Position numbers and translations under genes: made by a program. This document shows positions 10,073 through 21,200 of a stretch of DNA of 23,755 nt, one piece after another. How positions within the stretch are numbered: position 1 is the first letter of the stretch; every line of letters begins with the position of its first letter. The DNA lies in assembly GCA_054661495.1 (NCBI GenBank), contig BAAFSQ010000153.1, forward strand, positions 1 through 23,755. Reading direction: 5' to 3'. Source of the DNA: Zygophlyctis sp. KS116. Taxonomy: Eukaryota; Chytridiomycota. The notes below the pieces were generated by a model. It was given only the letters and a program-made list of their open reading frames with translations, was not told the origin of the DNA and searched no databases.

Positions 10073-11272
10073 ATGAATTTATTAAGAAAACATACATCTA
10101 ATTTGCTGGCTGTGGGATTAGTGGGCTATACTTACTCAAAGGGTCACATATTTACAGATCAGTCAACAGTATTAGATAAATCTACAAATTCAGTGATTAT
10201 TATTGGTTCGGGACCAAGTGCACATACTGCTGCTATTTACGCTGCTCGGGCGAATCTTAATCCAAGTATATCTTACAACTAATGATATAGTATTGTTTGA
10301 AGGATTTATGGCTGGTGGGATAGCTCCGGGCGGTCAATTGACTACAACTACCACTGTTGAAAATTGTAATTATATAATGTATCATTAAAAGTTCCTGGAT
10401 TTCCTAATGGTATCATGGGGCCAGATCTTATGGATCGACTCAGATCTCAATCATTAAATCATGGAACAATAATAGTCACAGAAACAATCGCATCCGTAGA
10501 TTTATCTCAAAGGCCTTTTAAGATTACTGCTCTAGACGGATCGCATTATTATTCTAAAGCTCTTATAATAGCAACGGGAGCTACAGCAAAACGTCTAAGA
10601 ATCCCTGGAGAAGAAGAATATTGGCAAAAGGGTATTTCTGCATGTGCAGTGTGTGATGGGCCTTTGCCGGTTTATAGAAATGCGAGTATTTAGTATATTT
10701 CTAAAAAAAGGAATTGGTGTCGTTGGAGGAGGTGATACTGCATGTGAAGAAGCATTATTTCTTACTAAATATGCATCTCATGTTCATTTATTTGTACGTA
10801 GAAGTGTATTAAAGGCTTCTAAAATAATGTCCGAAAGGATACTTGATCATCCAAAAATCACTATAGAATGGAATACAGTACCTATAGAAGTCAAAGGGAA
10901 TGATTCTGGGTTAAATACTGTTGTTTTAAAGGATACAAACACTTTAAAAACAAGAGAGATGGAATGTACTTGAAAATAGATTTATATTAGGCAAGGGACT
11001 ATTCTATGCGATTGGACATACTCCAAACACTGATTTTTTGAAATCTTTAGACAATTCAGAGAAATCCCAATGTCAAATAGATGATCACGGATATATAATT
11101 GTACAGCCTGGTACTTCAATAACGAGTGTTGAAGGCGTTTTCGCTTGTGGTGATGTTCAAGATAAAAAGTGATTAATTTATTATTAATATCAGATATAGA
11201 CAAGCCATTACTGCTGCAGGAAGTGGATGTATTGCTGCATTAGATTGTGAAAAATGGCTTGAAACTGTTTAA
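10073..11272 (+). CDS. TRR1: Thioredoxin reductase, probably mitochondrial
   Basis: Six exons: 10073-10265, 10291-10365, 10392-10685, 10711-10965, 10991-11168 and 11194-11272. Five introns of 25, 26, 25, 25 and 25 nt separate them. The product is 357 residues, the low-molecular-weight type shared by fungi, plants and bacteria. It passes electrons from NADPH through FAD to thioredoxin. The FAD motif GSGPSA (45-50), the redox pair CAVC (174-177), the NADPH motif GGGDTA (193-198) and the C-terminal FAD segment ACGDVQD are all present. The first 40 residues are an extension with basic residues and a hydrophobic run, which suggests mitochondrial import. The last intron has a GTGATT donor instead of GTA. 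The gene lies head-to-tail with the CDGSH gene, 58 nt apart. Confidence 0.94.
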
Positions 11273-11330
11273 AATAATTGGATTTACATTTTTCCCTTTG
11301 CACCTATTGCACGTTCAATTGAGAATCGCT

Positions 11331-11786
11331 ATGGAACAGGATATTGAAGATTTACAAGAGAAATTATGTCCATATGTACCGTTTGTAATCAATTATTACA
11401 TAAAATTAGTATGGGCCATGTAACATTCAAGATCTAGAAATTGGACAAGTAAAGTTTTGGTGTATTTTCCATTTACTAAATCTCTAGGCCGATGTGGGTA
11501 ATAGCACTTTTTTAAACAAAGTCTAAGTCAGAAACAACCATGGTGTGATGGATCTCACAAGGGAACAGGATTCAAACCCATGAAATGGACTGTTCCTGGA
11601 ACCATAAAAGACGGTAAAAATCAAAGGATGTACTCTATTTGTAATTGTAAATACACAAAATCCCCTCCATTCTGTGATGCTACTCACATCAATCTACCAC
11701 TTGAGTATCTAAAAGCTCAAAGAAATTGTATTAAAGATCATAAATCTGTAATTTTATGTACTACATGTGGATTTAAACCAACTTAA
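11331..11786 (+). CDS. CISD3: Double CDGSH iron-sulfur protein (CISD3/MiNT type)
   Basis: Four exons: 11331-11384, 11410-11461, 11488-11497 and 11522-11786, with introns of 25, 26 and 24 nt. The product is 126 residues. Two CDGSH motifs of the 3Cys-1His type are present: CRCGLSQKQPWCDGSH and CNCKYTKSPPFCDATH. Each would hold a 2Fe-2S cluster, so the protein matches the monomeric double-motif CISD3 class, which acts in the mitochondrial matrix in iron and redox balance. The first motif is split over three exons; only removal of both short introns restores it, which confirms the 10-nt exon between them. An obvious targeting peptide is missing: the N terminus is short and acidic, so location is uncertain. 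The stop lies 5 nt from that of the convergent Bet3 gene. Confidence 0.9.
11488..11497 (+). other. 10-nt microexon in the CDGSH gene
   Basis: This exon supplies two bases of one codon, the Arg and Cys codons and two bases of a Gly codon in the first CDGSH motif (C-R-C-G). It sits between introns of 26 and 24 nt; the upstream one has the branch-like sequence TACTAAAT. The conserved motif C-x-C-x2-S-x3-P-x-C-D-G-S-H is only complete when exactly these 10 nt are included, so the call rests on strong protein constraint. Confidence 0.85.
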
Positions 11787-11791
11787 TATAA

Positions 11792-12403
11792 TTATTCATC
11801 ATTAGCAGGCCCTTCTTCATCCAAATACTTTATCAGTTTAACTCTTAATTCCGTTGATGAATCACCACGCAACACATCAGACACAAAAAACGCAGAAACT
11901 TGAATCTGAACCATTTCCAATGCACCACGTATGATTCCTACTAGAATATTGGAATACCATAAAGTAGCAGACGCCGTTTCATCTGGTAATTCTACAAATT
12001 CAGCAAGTGGATTTTCTTCAAATATTAGAGAAAATTCTGAATTATCAGTCGACCAATTACTGATTAGAGGCGAAATTCCTAAAAACATTTTGAATCCAAC
12101 CTAACTTTAATCTATTAAAAAACCTTTGAAATCATTTCAGCAGTCTCCTTGAGGTCTGTACATTTCAATGCACCAGTTTTTGCTAGAAATTCTTCAATCA
12201 AACGTTGTCCCATTGCATATCCCATTTTATCCAATTGCTTATTCACAGTCTCGTAGTCTTCAGTATCCTTGATCAGCTGTGCTACAAATGATCCATATGT
12301 CAATGTGAATAGTTCAGAGCTCTTTTTATTATTATAATGTACATACAATCTTGTCCATCTTCTTGAAAATCTCATCGCCAGAAATCACTTTTCCTCGCAA
12401 CAT
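11792..12403 (-). CDS. BET3: TRAPP complex subunit Bet3/TRAPPC3
   Basis: Three exons: 12403-12347, 12321-12124 and 12100-11792. The introns are 25 nt (12322-12346) and 23 nt (12101-12123). The product is 187 residues, the usual size. Bet3 is a core subunit of TRAPP, the exchange factor for Ypt1/Rab1 in ER-to-Golgi and Golgi traffic. Clear landmarks are SSELFTLTYGSFVAQL, VNKQLDKMGYAMGQRLIEEF, LGISPLISNW and LVGIIRGALEMVQI. Cys73, in LKCTDLKETA, is the position of the buried palmitoylated cysteine in this family. The first exon was recognised from the fungal pattern GDEIFKKMDKI joined to SSELFTL. The 23-nt intron has a GTTTTT donor, the least canonical here, but its removal gives ISKVGFKMFLG with no gap against human Bet3. 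Confidence 0.93.
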
Positions 12404-12599
12404 TACAGCCTGGCCCTCGGCTTTAGATACCAAGTTATAGTATGAATTGGTTCAAGGCGCTGATCTAGTAATGTGAGGATCCTTCCTTATTTCATGTCTG
12501 ATTGGTCAATACTAATGGCACGCACTCAGGATTCATAATTTCTTTCGTGATCGGACAAATATAAGTAGTTGAATGGCACGCTGGCTCATAAACGATTTC
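12404..12599. other. Spacer between BET3 and the tricalbin gene
   Basis: About 196 bp between the Bet3 start and the tricalbin stop, both on the minus strand. It should hold the BET3 promoter and the tricalbin 3' end. I found no convincing reading frame, tRNA or repeat here. It is somewhat less AT-rich than its surroundings. Confidence 0.4.
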
Positions 12600-15500
12600 T
12601 CATGTTGTTTTATTCCTCGACCTGAAGCCAAAGTTGAAGAAGCTCTTTTTGGCCTTTTTGGTGCCACTAACACTGAATTCAGATCCTACAAAACTTTCAC
12701 TATGTGCGTATGCAGACAATTTTAGTTTCACCGACAGCCAGTCATTCAGTTGAATGGTGCTTTCGTCACCAAGCACAGACTTGAATGAAATAGGAAAAGA
12801 TTTCGCAATCTTTGGTGGATCATCATAGAATATTTTGATACTTAAAGATTGTTTAGAATCTGTATCATCAATCGTGATGGGAACAGAACATGTTTGTGGG
12901 AATAGACTAGAATAATGCTTCTTTTCTGGTAGTGGGTGTTCGGATTTCCAAAGTATTTGTCCTTGCTGATCATGAAGCTCTAAAAAGTAATGTTCTTTTT
13001 CTAGTATTAGAGAAAATACAAGATTTTACCATTTTTTTCATGAATTGGGATTTTAGACTGTTGTTCAAACGATAAATTCAATAATGCTGGTATTTCCTTG
13101 AGAATAGGTGAAACGGATGAAATGGATTCAGAGGCTTTTTTCTCTTTCTGATCGTGTATTGAGTCTTTCAAATCACTGCGAGCAACAAGTTTGGATGGTT
13201 TGAGGCTGTTTTGATCATCATTCTTTTCTGCTGAACTCGTACTTTTTCGGTTAGTTTTCTCTTTCTCAAAATCCTTTGTTGCATCTGTTTTAGTATCTGG
13301 AAATTTATCTAAATGTATAGAAACGTTAAAGGTTAATTGTCCTGTAATTTAGTTTTTAGAAAAGTACCAGTAACTTTCTCTTCGTTTGTTAAATTCATAG
13401 TTCCACTAAATTGTTTTACTTCTGTCAAACAGCATTCAAGTCCGTCTGGGGATTTGAATATAGGACCTTTACTCGTAGAATTCGGTTGCAGTCTTTCAAA
13501 ATCAATCTACAATTATTCCGAAATTTCTTACCAATGATAATAAACTAAAATTTAACTGGCCAATGAGCTTGTTTGTGGTTATCTTATTATAATCCTTTAT
13601 GCGAAAATTCAGTATATCATTTGAAACAATCATTTGAAGAGTTATTGGGATATTGATTTTGCCTTCTTTTGAAAAATCTAAAATGTAAATGATGTTTATA
13701 TTACCTGGATTAAGATTTGCATAATATACTGATGATTTGAATATTTGGTTATCTTTAAAGCTAATTGTAATGTAGGGATCACTTAAGCCTATCATTTAAT
13801 TCCGAAAAAAATATTTTACCATTGTCATAATTTAAGCCTGAGAGAGCAGTGGCTTTAAGTAATTCGATTTCTAATATCCCAGAGAATGTATTATCTAAAT
13901 CTAAAATTAGAATTCGTGTATGGTGCATACTGCTAGGTTCGTAAATGTCCGATTTATTGACCGGAATCATTTTAGAAGCTAAAAAGTCGATTATGGTGCC
14001 ACTTGCCTTTGAGCCTGCAACTTTTCCAACATCAAATACAGTGGCCGTTTTGTTCTTAGTTGGATTTTCATTTAAAATTGTCATTTGGGTCGCTTCAAGT
14101 CCCAAACTTGCATCAACTGTGACCATGTCTCCTTCTCTTTTACGTCTCAGTATTTGGTCAGTTTCAGGCGTTATAATACGCAACCTTAAAGAAAAATTAA
14201 TAGATCCTTGTGTGGCTCCTTCCAACACTACATCAGCACTTGCTTCATAAAACGTTTTTGGGCAGATACTTTCTAATTCTCCACTATCAGAAACTCGAAC
14301 AAGTTTGCTTAGATCATAAAAAACAGAGCCCATCGGCTTCATTTTACCTGACTTTCAAAAAATAAAATCTTACCGAATGCATTGTAATCTCGAACAAGAA
14401 TCTGCATACTATCTAAATCGTCAGTTCTTAGAAGAACTCCAATTACTTGCTCATTTTCAAATGTTGGATTGAGCTGTTTTTGGTATTCTTCAGATTTAAA
14501 AATCCTCCTGTTGTTGATTTCAACGCAAAAGTATGGATCACTAGTTTCTAAAAAAATTATTTAAGTAGAATCTTACTTCCATCCGAATTTACAGCCAATA
14601 GTCCAGAAGCTTTTATCAGTCTTATTTCTAGAATTGCCGGAAGCTTATCAAATGAATCCGACTTAGCGTTGCGAAAATCAATTGGAAAGAATGTCAAATT
14701 AAAACGTAAGCGTGGAATAACCTTTGAACGTAACGTTTCTTTAGGATTCCTTGATTGAGTCAATTCATGCCATTCACTATCCCGAGCCTATAGTTAGAGT
14801 AAATTGAAAATACAGATAAATCTTTGATCTCGTTGCCCATAATAAGGTAAGATGCAATTTTAACCTTTTCTCTGCTGTCTATGATCACAAACTCAATTTG
14901 TGATGCTTCATAATCTTCAGTAAAATATTCAAAAAACTCGTTCCAGTAAGGCTTTGAAGTCATTTTTTTGATTGATGTCTCAAATACCTTCTTTCCATTG
15001 ATATATACTAAACATTAATCAAAGAATAATATACATAGCAGCTGTGGATATATTCCCTGGAAAACTGATAAATCTTTTGCTTCGATAATATTCAAATTCA
15101 TGATTCCCTGTAAAAATTCATTCAATTTCTTATCAGTTCCAGTAGCTTCCAAGACCTCTAAAACACTATTATCTATCCTAGGGAGAAATTGAACTTGATA
15201 TCGAAGTTGTCCTTTCACTTTTTTCTCGTTTGACTTGTTATAAAGGTCAATCCATCTTGAATAAGAATTATTAAAATTACTTGTCAAACTTTTCATCGTT
15301 ATAATGAAGTGTATCAGAGCCTCTTCCTAGAAAATTCTCTCCTAATCCTGTTTTATGATAGATAAACAGTGATAGCCGCTCTGTTCTAGGGGGAACAGGA
15401 ATGAAAAACGATTCATTCCAAATTGGAGAAAGACTGTTTTCAATAATCCTTGTTTGTGCAGCTGGCCCAGCACTTTGATCATCAAAGAACACCTTTACAA

Positions 15501-16567
15501 AAGGGTCGGATAAGTTATTTTTGCTAATTAGTGTTCCAAACGCTTCTGCATTCGGTAAATCCCTGGCCTGCTTTATAGTTATTTTTGCGATTCCAATAGA
15601 GACTATTACTTTACAAATTGTTAAGTACCATGTTCCATTTTATCCGTCTTCATCATATCTTCAATATCCATTAAATACGTGTTGGGAGCCACATACCAGG
15701 AAAGTGAAGTATGGATTAAATTATCAATAAACTCTTGCAATAGAGGAATATCCATAACCTATCAATATTATTTAAATTATAATACATTAATTGAGACTAG
15801 CGGTTTCAAGGTAAATTTCAGCTCTGGAGGAGTTAAGAAACAGAATTCAGCCGTTTTTACAAATGGATAATTATTAATCAGCTTAAGCTTTAGCCTCAAC
15901 TATAAAATTTAGATGATACAATTACCTTTGATGAGAAATACAAATCCGTTAATCTTATGGGAAGTTCGACCTTTATCAATCTTGCCACCAACTCTATCCT
16001 TAATCCTGCCGATACAGTAGAATCATTTTCATACAATGGTTCAAAATCAATATCTAAATCTAGAGATATAAGATCAGGCTCTAAAGAAGGATAAACCTGA
16101 GCATTGCTTAATATCGGTGGGATTGATCCTAGAGTAAAAACCTTTAGTTTCAATGACTCCAAAAAAGATGGACAAGCAGACTCCAAAACCAAATCAATAC
16201 TTCTCCCTAAATCTTCTGAAAGAGAAGGAGAGTAAACCACCCAAAATCTTGTCAAAATATGATTTAACCATTCAACAGTCTCTGAATGTTGCATTAACAT
16301 ATTATGAGCATTTTCCCTTTGAGCTGCAAATACCAAACTCTTCCTGAGTCTATTAATTTCTCCATATACAAACGAGTGTACAAACCAAAGAAACAAAAAA
16401 CACCATAGAATTGACATGTTGAAATGACCCAAGAGATATCCAACTAGAACAGATAAGTACATAAGGGGAGGAAGTATTCCAAACTGCAGCCATTGCGGTG
16501 GTTCCAAGTCAACTAAAGACTTGTTTGTGAGAACAGAAGTTGTAGATGCTTTTCTGTGTGTAGACAT
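12600..16567 (-). CDS. Tricalbin-like protein: membrane hairpin, SMP domain and several C2 domains
   Basis: Thirteen exons encode 1214 residues. The 12 introns are at 15900-15925, 15759-15785, 15603-15628, 15256-15280, 15008-15034, 14788-14813, 14548-14576, 14348-14373, 13789-13819, 13507-13531, 13342-13367 and 13001-13029 (25-31 nt). Every junction keeps phase. Tricalbins tether the ER to the plasma membrane and move lipids. An N-terminal hydrophobic hairpin (about 29-68) is followed by an SMP lipid-transfer domain from about residue 95 (ETVEWLNHILTRFW, SFLESLKLKVFTLGSIPP) to 295. C2-type domains start near 296, 440, 590 and 820, with SDPF/SDPY motifs in three of them. A charged linker then leads to a C-terminal beta-rich segment ending in a basic tail. 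Length and order match yeast Tcb1-3. Calcium ligands look incomplete in the second C2. The last two exons have few Met codons and are easily missed. Confidence 0.92.
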
Positions 16568-16783
16568 TTTCGTCCGAATCTATTTGACGTACGCGAGTAA
16601 CTTGTTCGGACATTCACTAATTGTATTTCCTATAGATTCTGCAATTACAATTTACAGTTTATAATGTGTGGGTGCCACTTGAAATACAAATCAATGGTAT
16701 TTTTATATGGTGGGAATCAAGAATGGAATCTCATGGAACACTAAAGATAAACAACTATAGGTTTACGATCAGGAATTGAGTAA
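16568..16783. promoter_or_regulatory. Bidirectional spacer between tricalbin and SDR genes
   Basis: The 216 bp between two divergent start codons must contain both promoters. It is a roomy spacer by the standard of this window, where other divergent pairs leave 18 to 28 nt. I see AT-rich runs but no element I can name with confidence. Confidence 0.4.
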
Positions 16784-17683
16784 ATGGGATTCATCTTTGG
16801 AGCAAAAAAAGCCTTTCAGACACTTTCAGAAGAGGTGTTAGCCACTGAAATCCCTAAAAAACGCTACTTGATCATTGGCGGAACTGCAGGAATTGGCAAA
16901 GCTCTTGCTGAGTCGCTGTTAAAGAGAAATGCTCAAGTAACAATTGTTGGGAGAAGACAACCAGAGGAATCATTGGCTAAAGCTTCTTTTGTTCAAAGAG
17001 ATTTGTCTCTAATGAAGAATGCCAAAGCATTGGCTGAAGATGTTGATGTTGAAAAGTTTGACGTAATTGTCTTTACAAATGGAATTCTTAGTCGCTCTAA
17101 AAGAACTGAAACTCCAGAAGGGATCGAAGAAGATTTAGCAATTTCTTATCTATCTCGTTTTGCTTTTCTTAAAAGAGCCATGGAACTTGGATTTTCTAAA
17201 AAGAGATTGGACTCTTCTACCAAGCCTAGAGTTTTTATTACGGGATATCCAGGAAAGAAACAAGATGCTTCAGTAGATGATTTAAATTCTGAAAAAGAGT
17301 ATAAACAATGGCCTGCTCATATGAATACAGTTGTTGCAAATGAAACATTAGTGTATGATGTTGCAAATAAGAATCCAGCTGTTAATGTTTATGGATTGAA
17401 TCCTGGTCTTATAAAAACTGATATTAGAGTAAATGTACTTGGTACCGGTGCTTTGAATTATTTTGTGGAAGGTGCAATCGGATTATTCTGTAAGTCTGCA
17501 GAAAAGTATGCAGAATCAGTACTTGTTCCATTAATGGTGACTCCAGATATAGAGAATAGTTCAAAAGCATTATTTGAATGTGATGGGTCCTTGTTAAATC
17601 CTAATTCATTCTTGACTGAAGAGAATCAAGGAAAGATTGTCAATGCATCTGAAGAATTACTTAAAAAGGCAGAGACTTGTTGA
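16784..17683 (+). CDS. Short-chain dehydrogenase/reductase-like protein, catalytic Tyr-Lys missing
   Basis: An intronless gene of 299 residues. A Rossmann fold is clear: RYLIIGGTAGIGKALAESL with the cofactor loop GGTAGIGK at 32-39, VTIVGRR after the second strand (suggesting NADP), DVIVFTNGI in place of the usual NNAG, and NVYGLNPGLIKTDI with the PG motif after the sixth strand. The active-site YxxxK is not visible where it should be: the aligned stretch reads PAHMNTVVANETL, and the preceding serine is also altered (FITGYPG). Similar fungal proteins are annotated as SDR-like oxidoreductases of unknown substrate. It may bind a nucleotide without classical SDR catalysis. The start is preceded by the 216-bp divergent spacer shared with the tricalbin gene. 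Confidence 0.82.
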   Translation: MGFIFGAKKAFQTLSEEVLATEIPKKRYLIIGGTAGIGKALAESLLKRNAQVTIVGRRQPEESLAKASFVQRDLSLMKNAKALAEDVDVEKFDVIVFTNGILSRSKRTETPEGIEEDLAISYLSRFAFLKRAMELGFSKKRLDSSTKPRVFITGYPGKKQDASVDDLNSEKEYKQWPAHMNTVVANETLVYDVANKNPAVNVYGLNPGLIKTDIRVNVLGTGALNYFVEGAIGLFCKSAEKYAESVLVPLMVTPDIENSSKALFECDGSLLNPNSFLTEENQGKIVNASEELLKKAETC

Positions 17684-17783
17684 AACTTTTTATATTCTTT
17701 GAATTAAATACATGAATATCTCCATTATGTTACTTATAGTCGAGTGTCCGGACAAGGTTACATAACTTGCAAAATTGCTGAAA

Positions 17784-18260
17784 ATGACAAGAATAATTCC
17801 TTCTATGCAGCATATTCTAGAGACTCATATTGTACCAGGACAGTACATGCATTTCTTTAAAGAGCCTAAAAAATCAGAACCAATTACGATTGTCAAAACA
17901 ACTGAAAAGAAGAAGAAGAGAATGGCTGAAAAACTAAATTATTTAATTCCTGAAATTCAATCTGCAATGGATTTGGCTGCACAGGAACCTTTTCTAAAGA
18001 GGATCTTAAAGGGAATGCAGTTTCCAAAGATTGAGGCTGATTCCCAGAAACTGATTCTGCATTACAGTCTGAACCAAAAACAAAACTTTGAGCAAATAGA
18101 AAAAAATCTAGATATCTCCAAAGGTTTAATCTACAAGTATTTGGTAAGGCAGGTGCCCGCTAGAAAATTTCCTTCAAGATTAGAATTTAGACCTTATGAC
18201 TTTAAATTAGAAAAATTGGATGGGATATACTCCAAAATTCAAAAAGAGTTAGGACTCTAG
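17784..18260 (+). CDS. RbfA-like protein, possibly a mitochondrial ribosome assembly factor
   Basis: Single exon, 158 residues from the ATG at 17784 (MTRIIPSMQ); a TTG nine bases earlier is in frame but is not a likely eukaryotic start. After a basic segment (KKKKR), residues about 75-155 resemble the KH-like RbfA fold: a strand (IEADSQKLILHYSL), an acidic spacer, a helix leading to IYKYLVRQV, then PSRLEFRP and a final helix (LDGIYSKIQKEL). RbfA binds the small ribosomal subunit and helps process 16S-type rRNA; in a eukaryote this would be mitochondrial. The assignment rests on pattern only. No clear presequence is visible. Its last 12 bases overlap the last codons of INTS6 on the opposite strand. 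Confidence 0.5.
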   Translation: MTRIIPSMQHILETHIVPGQYMHFFKEPKKSEPITIVKTTEKKKKRMAEKLNYLIPEIQSAMDLAAQEPFLKRILKGMQFPKIEADSQKLILHYSLNQKQNFEQIEKNLDISKGLIYKYLVRQVPARKFPSRLEFRPYDFKLEKLDGIYSKIQKELGL

Positions 18261-21200
18261 TGATAACTCCAACTCCAAAATCAGAGAATTCACCTTTTCA
18301 CGACGGAAATTATGGGCCTTGATGCTTAATTCTGATAGTAGTCTCTTTTTTTCTTGTACAGACAAGGTACAAATCGAAATTGTTTGTTTGATTTCTTTGA
18401 GGATTTCTTCTCGTTTGAAATCTTAAGTTAAAATGTCAGATTTTACCTTTTCTATTTAAAAGTCTCATTAGTCTTGTTCGGATAGATGTGTATGGTAGAT
18501 CAAGTTTCTGCTTTTTATGTTTTGGTGGATTCATATATTGATTTTCTTCTTTTTCTTCTATTTTTCTTGTGTTTGAGTCGGTATCAATTTCCATCTGGTC
18601 TTGATCATCATGGTCAATCGTGAATTCTTCTCTTGTTACTGAACGGTCTAGTGATGAACCTCGTGGTGATAAAGTGCCGGTTTTTGGTTTGTGGAACATT
18701 GATGTTAGTTTTAATACTTTTTCATTTCTTTGTTTCCAATAATGCAAATCAGTGTTTTTAATTTGATCAAATGTCATGGATGGTGATGGTACTAGTAAAA
18801 CTCTGCCCATGGTTGGAATTTGAGGATTGTTGGCAAGATATTGATTTAAATATTTCCTAAGTAGTCTGATTTTAGTTCGTCCATTCAAAGGTGTTTTTAG
18901 GTCTTGGAATGAATCAGGCATAATACTATCTTCATCGGACTCGGTATCGATTGATGCAAAGTTTGATTTGTATATTGTGTATGTTTGTCCGGTATATTTA
19001 GGCCAAACGTGCGGTTTTCCTCCAAAAGGATTCCCGCATCCTTTATTTCTAAACCGATCCATGTTAACTTCATCGGTTTCCAATGGGTCTCGAAAAAAAA
19101 GTGTTTTCCACTTCTCATTGGCTTGTGACATGGTATGACTCGGAACGGAATGTTTTTTTGCTATATAATTATAAAATATAATGTTTACTTTCTTCAATGA
19201 GTGCAATAGAATTATCAGTATGCTTTTTCTTTGGGAAAATTGATAAACTTATTTCCTCCAGCAAAATATCAATGTCTTCCATCGATATATTCCTATTAGC
19301 TGAAACTAAAGATTTTGGTCCATGACGGTCCCAGTGGGAGCTTGCAGAAAGCTTTTCGTATATCGAGTTGTTTATCTTGGTAAAACTTTCATCTGCCTAA
19401 ATTTAGCATATAAATTCTACAATATTACCAATTTTTGAATATTATCTGCCCGTTGTTTAATTTTTCCCAAGGATGGAGAAGTCACACAAATTGTCGGAGG
19501 CCATAATGATTCCAAGCACAATTCTTTCAGCGACTCATATATGCTCTTCACAAGTTAACTTTCAGACTGAATTACCGGATAGTAATACGATTGCAGTCCA
19601 GAAAGAAAAACGGACATTTCTTGATGACAAATGTGCGAATGTTGAGCAATATTCTTTCTTGCGATAGCTATGATATTATTATAGTGGTTCATTACATATT
19701 ATATGTTCAGTCTGTTCTAGATATTCTTGTCGCTAGAACTTTAGCTTTTCAGAACTTACTATCTGCACATCCTTTCGTAAATGATCATCCGCAGAAACAC
19801 GCTTGATATCCTTGGGGAAAAGATATTCCAATTTATTATCCCTGAGTGAATTGTATAAAAACTGCTTATTATCAAGAATTATTTACAAATTCAATATTCT
19901 CCCTTTCTATACTCTGAGCATTATCATGATTAATGCCATCCAAGAAATATACAATTTTATCTTTAACAGAGGCATAAACCTTTTCTCTCAACTTTTCTAT
20001 CAAATTATACTAGTTAAAGTACTTGAAATTTGATTTATCTTGTAAAATCTTGCAAATAGCAAATGAAACAACACCTGTGCTTTTCCATTAAAACTTCTGG
20101 ATGCTTGAAGATACCCAATATTGGTATATTTGTGCTTTTCAGATCCAGAGAATTGAATTGAAACCTTGTAATTAAGCAAAAATAATAATATTACTGCAAT
20201 CCTTTTTTTCAATCTAATAACATCTTGATATACAATAGAATTTGGATCAACTTCAAAAACGGAAATTTCCATTCCTGAAGGAATTTCATCTAGCAGTAAT
20301 TCATTTTGTTGATTTTTATCATTCTTGTGATAAATTAATGTGGGATAAGGATCTCTTAATGGCTACTATATTAAAAATGTAAAATTACCAAATCTAAAGA
20401 TTCACTACCTTCATCCAAAACAAAAGCCTCTGGAAAAGGAAACCTCTTATTCACTTCTCCAGCAATTAAAATACAAATTGCAGACTCTGATTTATCCGCT
20501 TCCCGCATTTTTATTCCAAAAACATACGGCCAAGTATATAACCTTATTTTGGGAAGTATTTGATATTGTGGTTTCTTTAATATAATCGCATTATCCAACA
20601 TTTGAAGGAGATGAAATGAACTAAACACCTGATGACAGAAACCTCTTGTTACAAATTAAATATACCTAGCGTTTTACTAGCCAAATTGTGAAAAATAGAA
20701 TTCTTATCCTTTTCATTTGAGAATAAAAAAGTGCAAATCCGTTGATCCCATCGATAAGGTTCTGTATAAATTTCATGTCCAATATTTAAAAGACTTGATA
20801 TTTTACTATTTTGATTTACCGCATCACCCAATCCATCTGTAAACCAGAATATAACTGTTGGATGACATTCTGTTGGATAAATCCCCTAAAATTTACAATC
20901 TAGTAAATTACCTCTCCAATCCGATCATAGCCCCTTGATAACCGATACATTGCCAAATACGATAAAACATTTTGTATTGCAGATTGATGATCGTTTTCAT
21001 CAGTTGGAGCCAACATTTTTAATTCTCTTTGAACCAAAATAGTGTCTGAAGTTAACGGAACGGGAAATGGATTTTTCTTATTGTAAGTGGCGAGCAAAAA
21101 GAAATCATCCTTTCTCTCTTTTGTACACTAGAATTAATAAAATTATATTTACTCTAAAATAATGCTCTACTCCTGCCTTTGCTGCTTCTAAAATTGTTAA

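Noticed and set aside
12404-12599. A possible tRNA, prompted by GGTTCAAGG near 12450.
   Set aside because: No cloverleaf could be folded around it: acceptor and anticodon stems are missing.
13945-14250. A 101-codon plus-strand frame opposite the tricalbin gene.
   Set aside because: It is antisense to a C2-bearing exon whose phase is confirmed on both sides, and has no recognisable domain.
19473-20033. Three plus-strand frames of 64-76 codons across the middle of INTS6.
   Set aside because: The minus strand here resolves into INTS6 exons joined by typical short introns and matching the human protein order.
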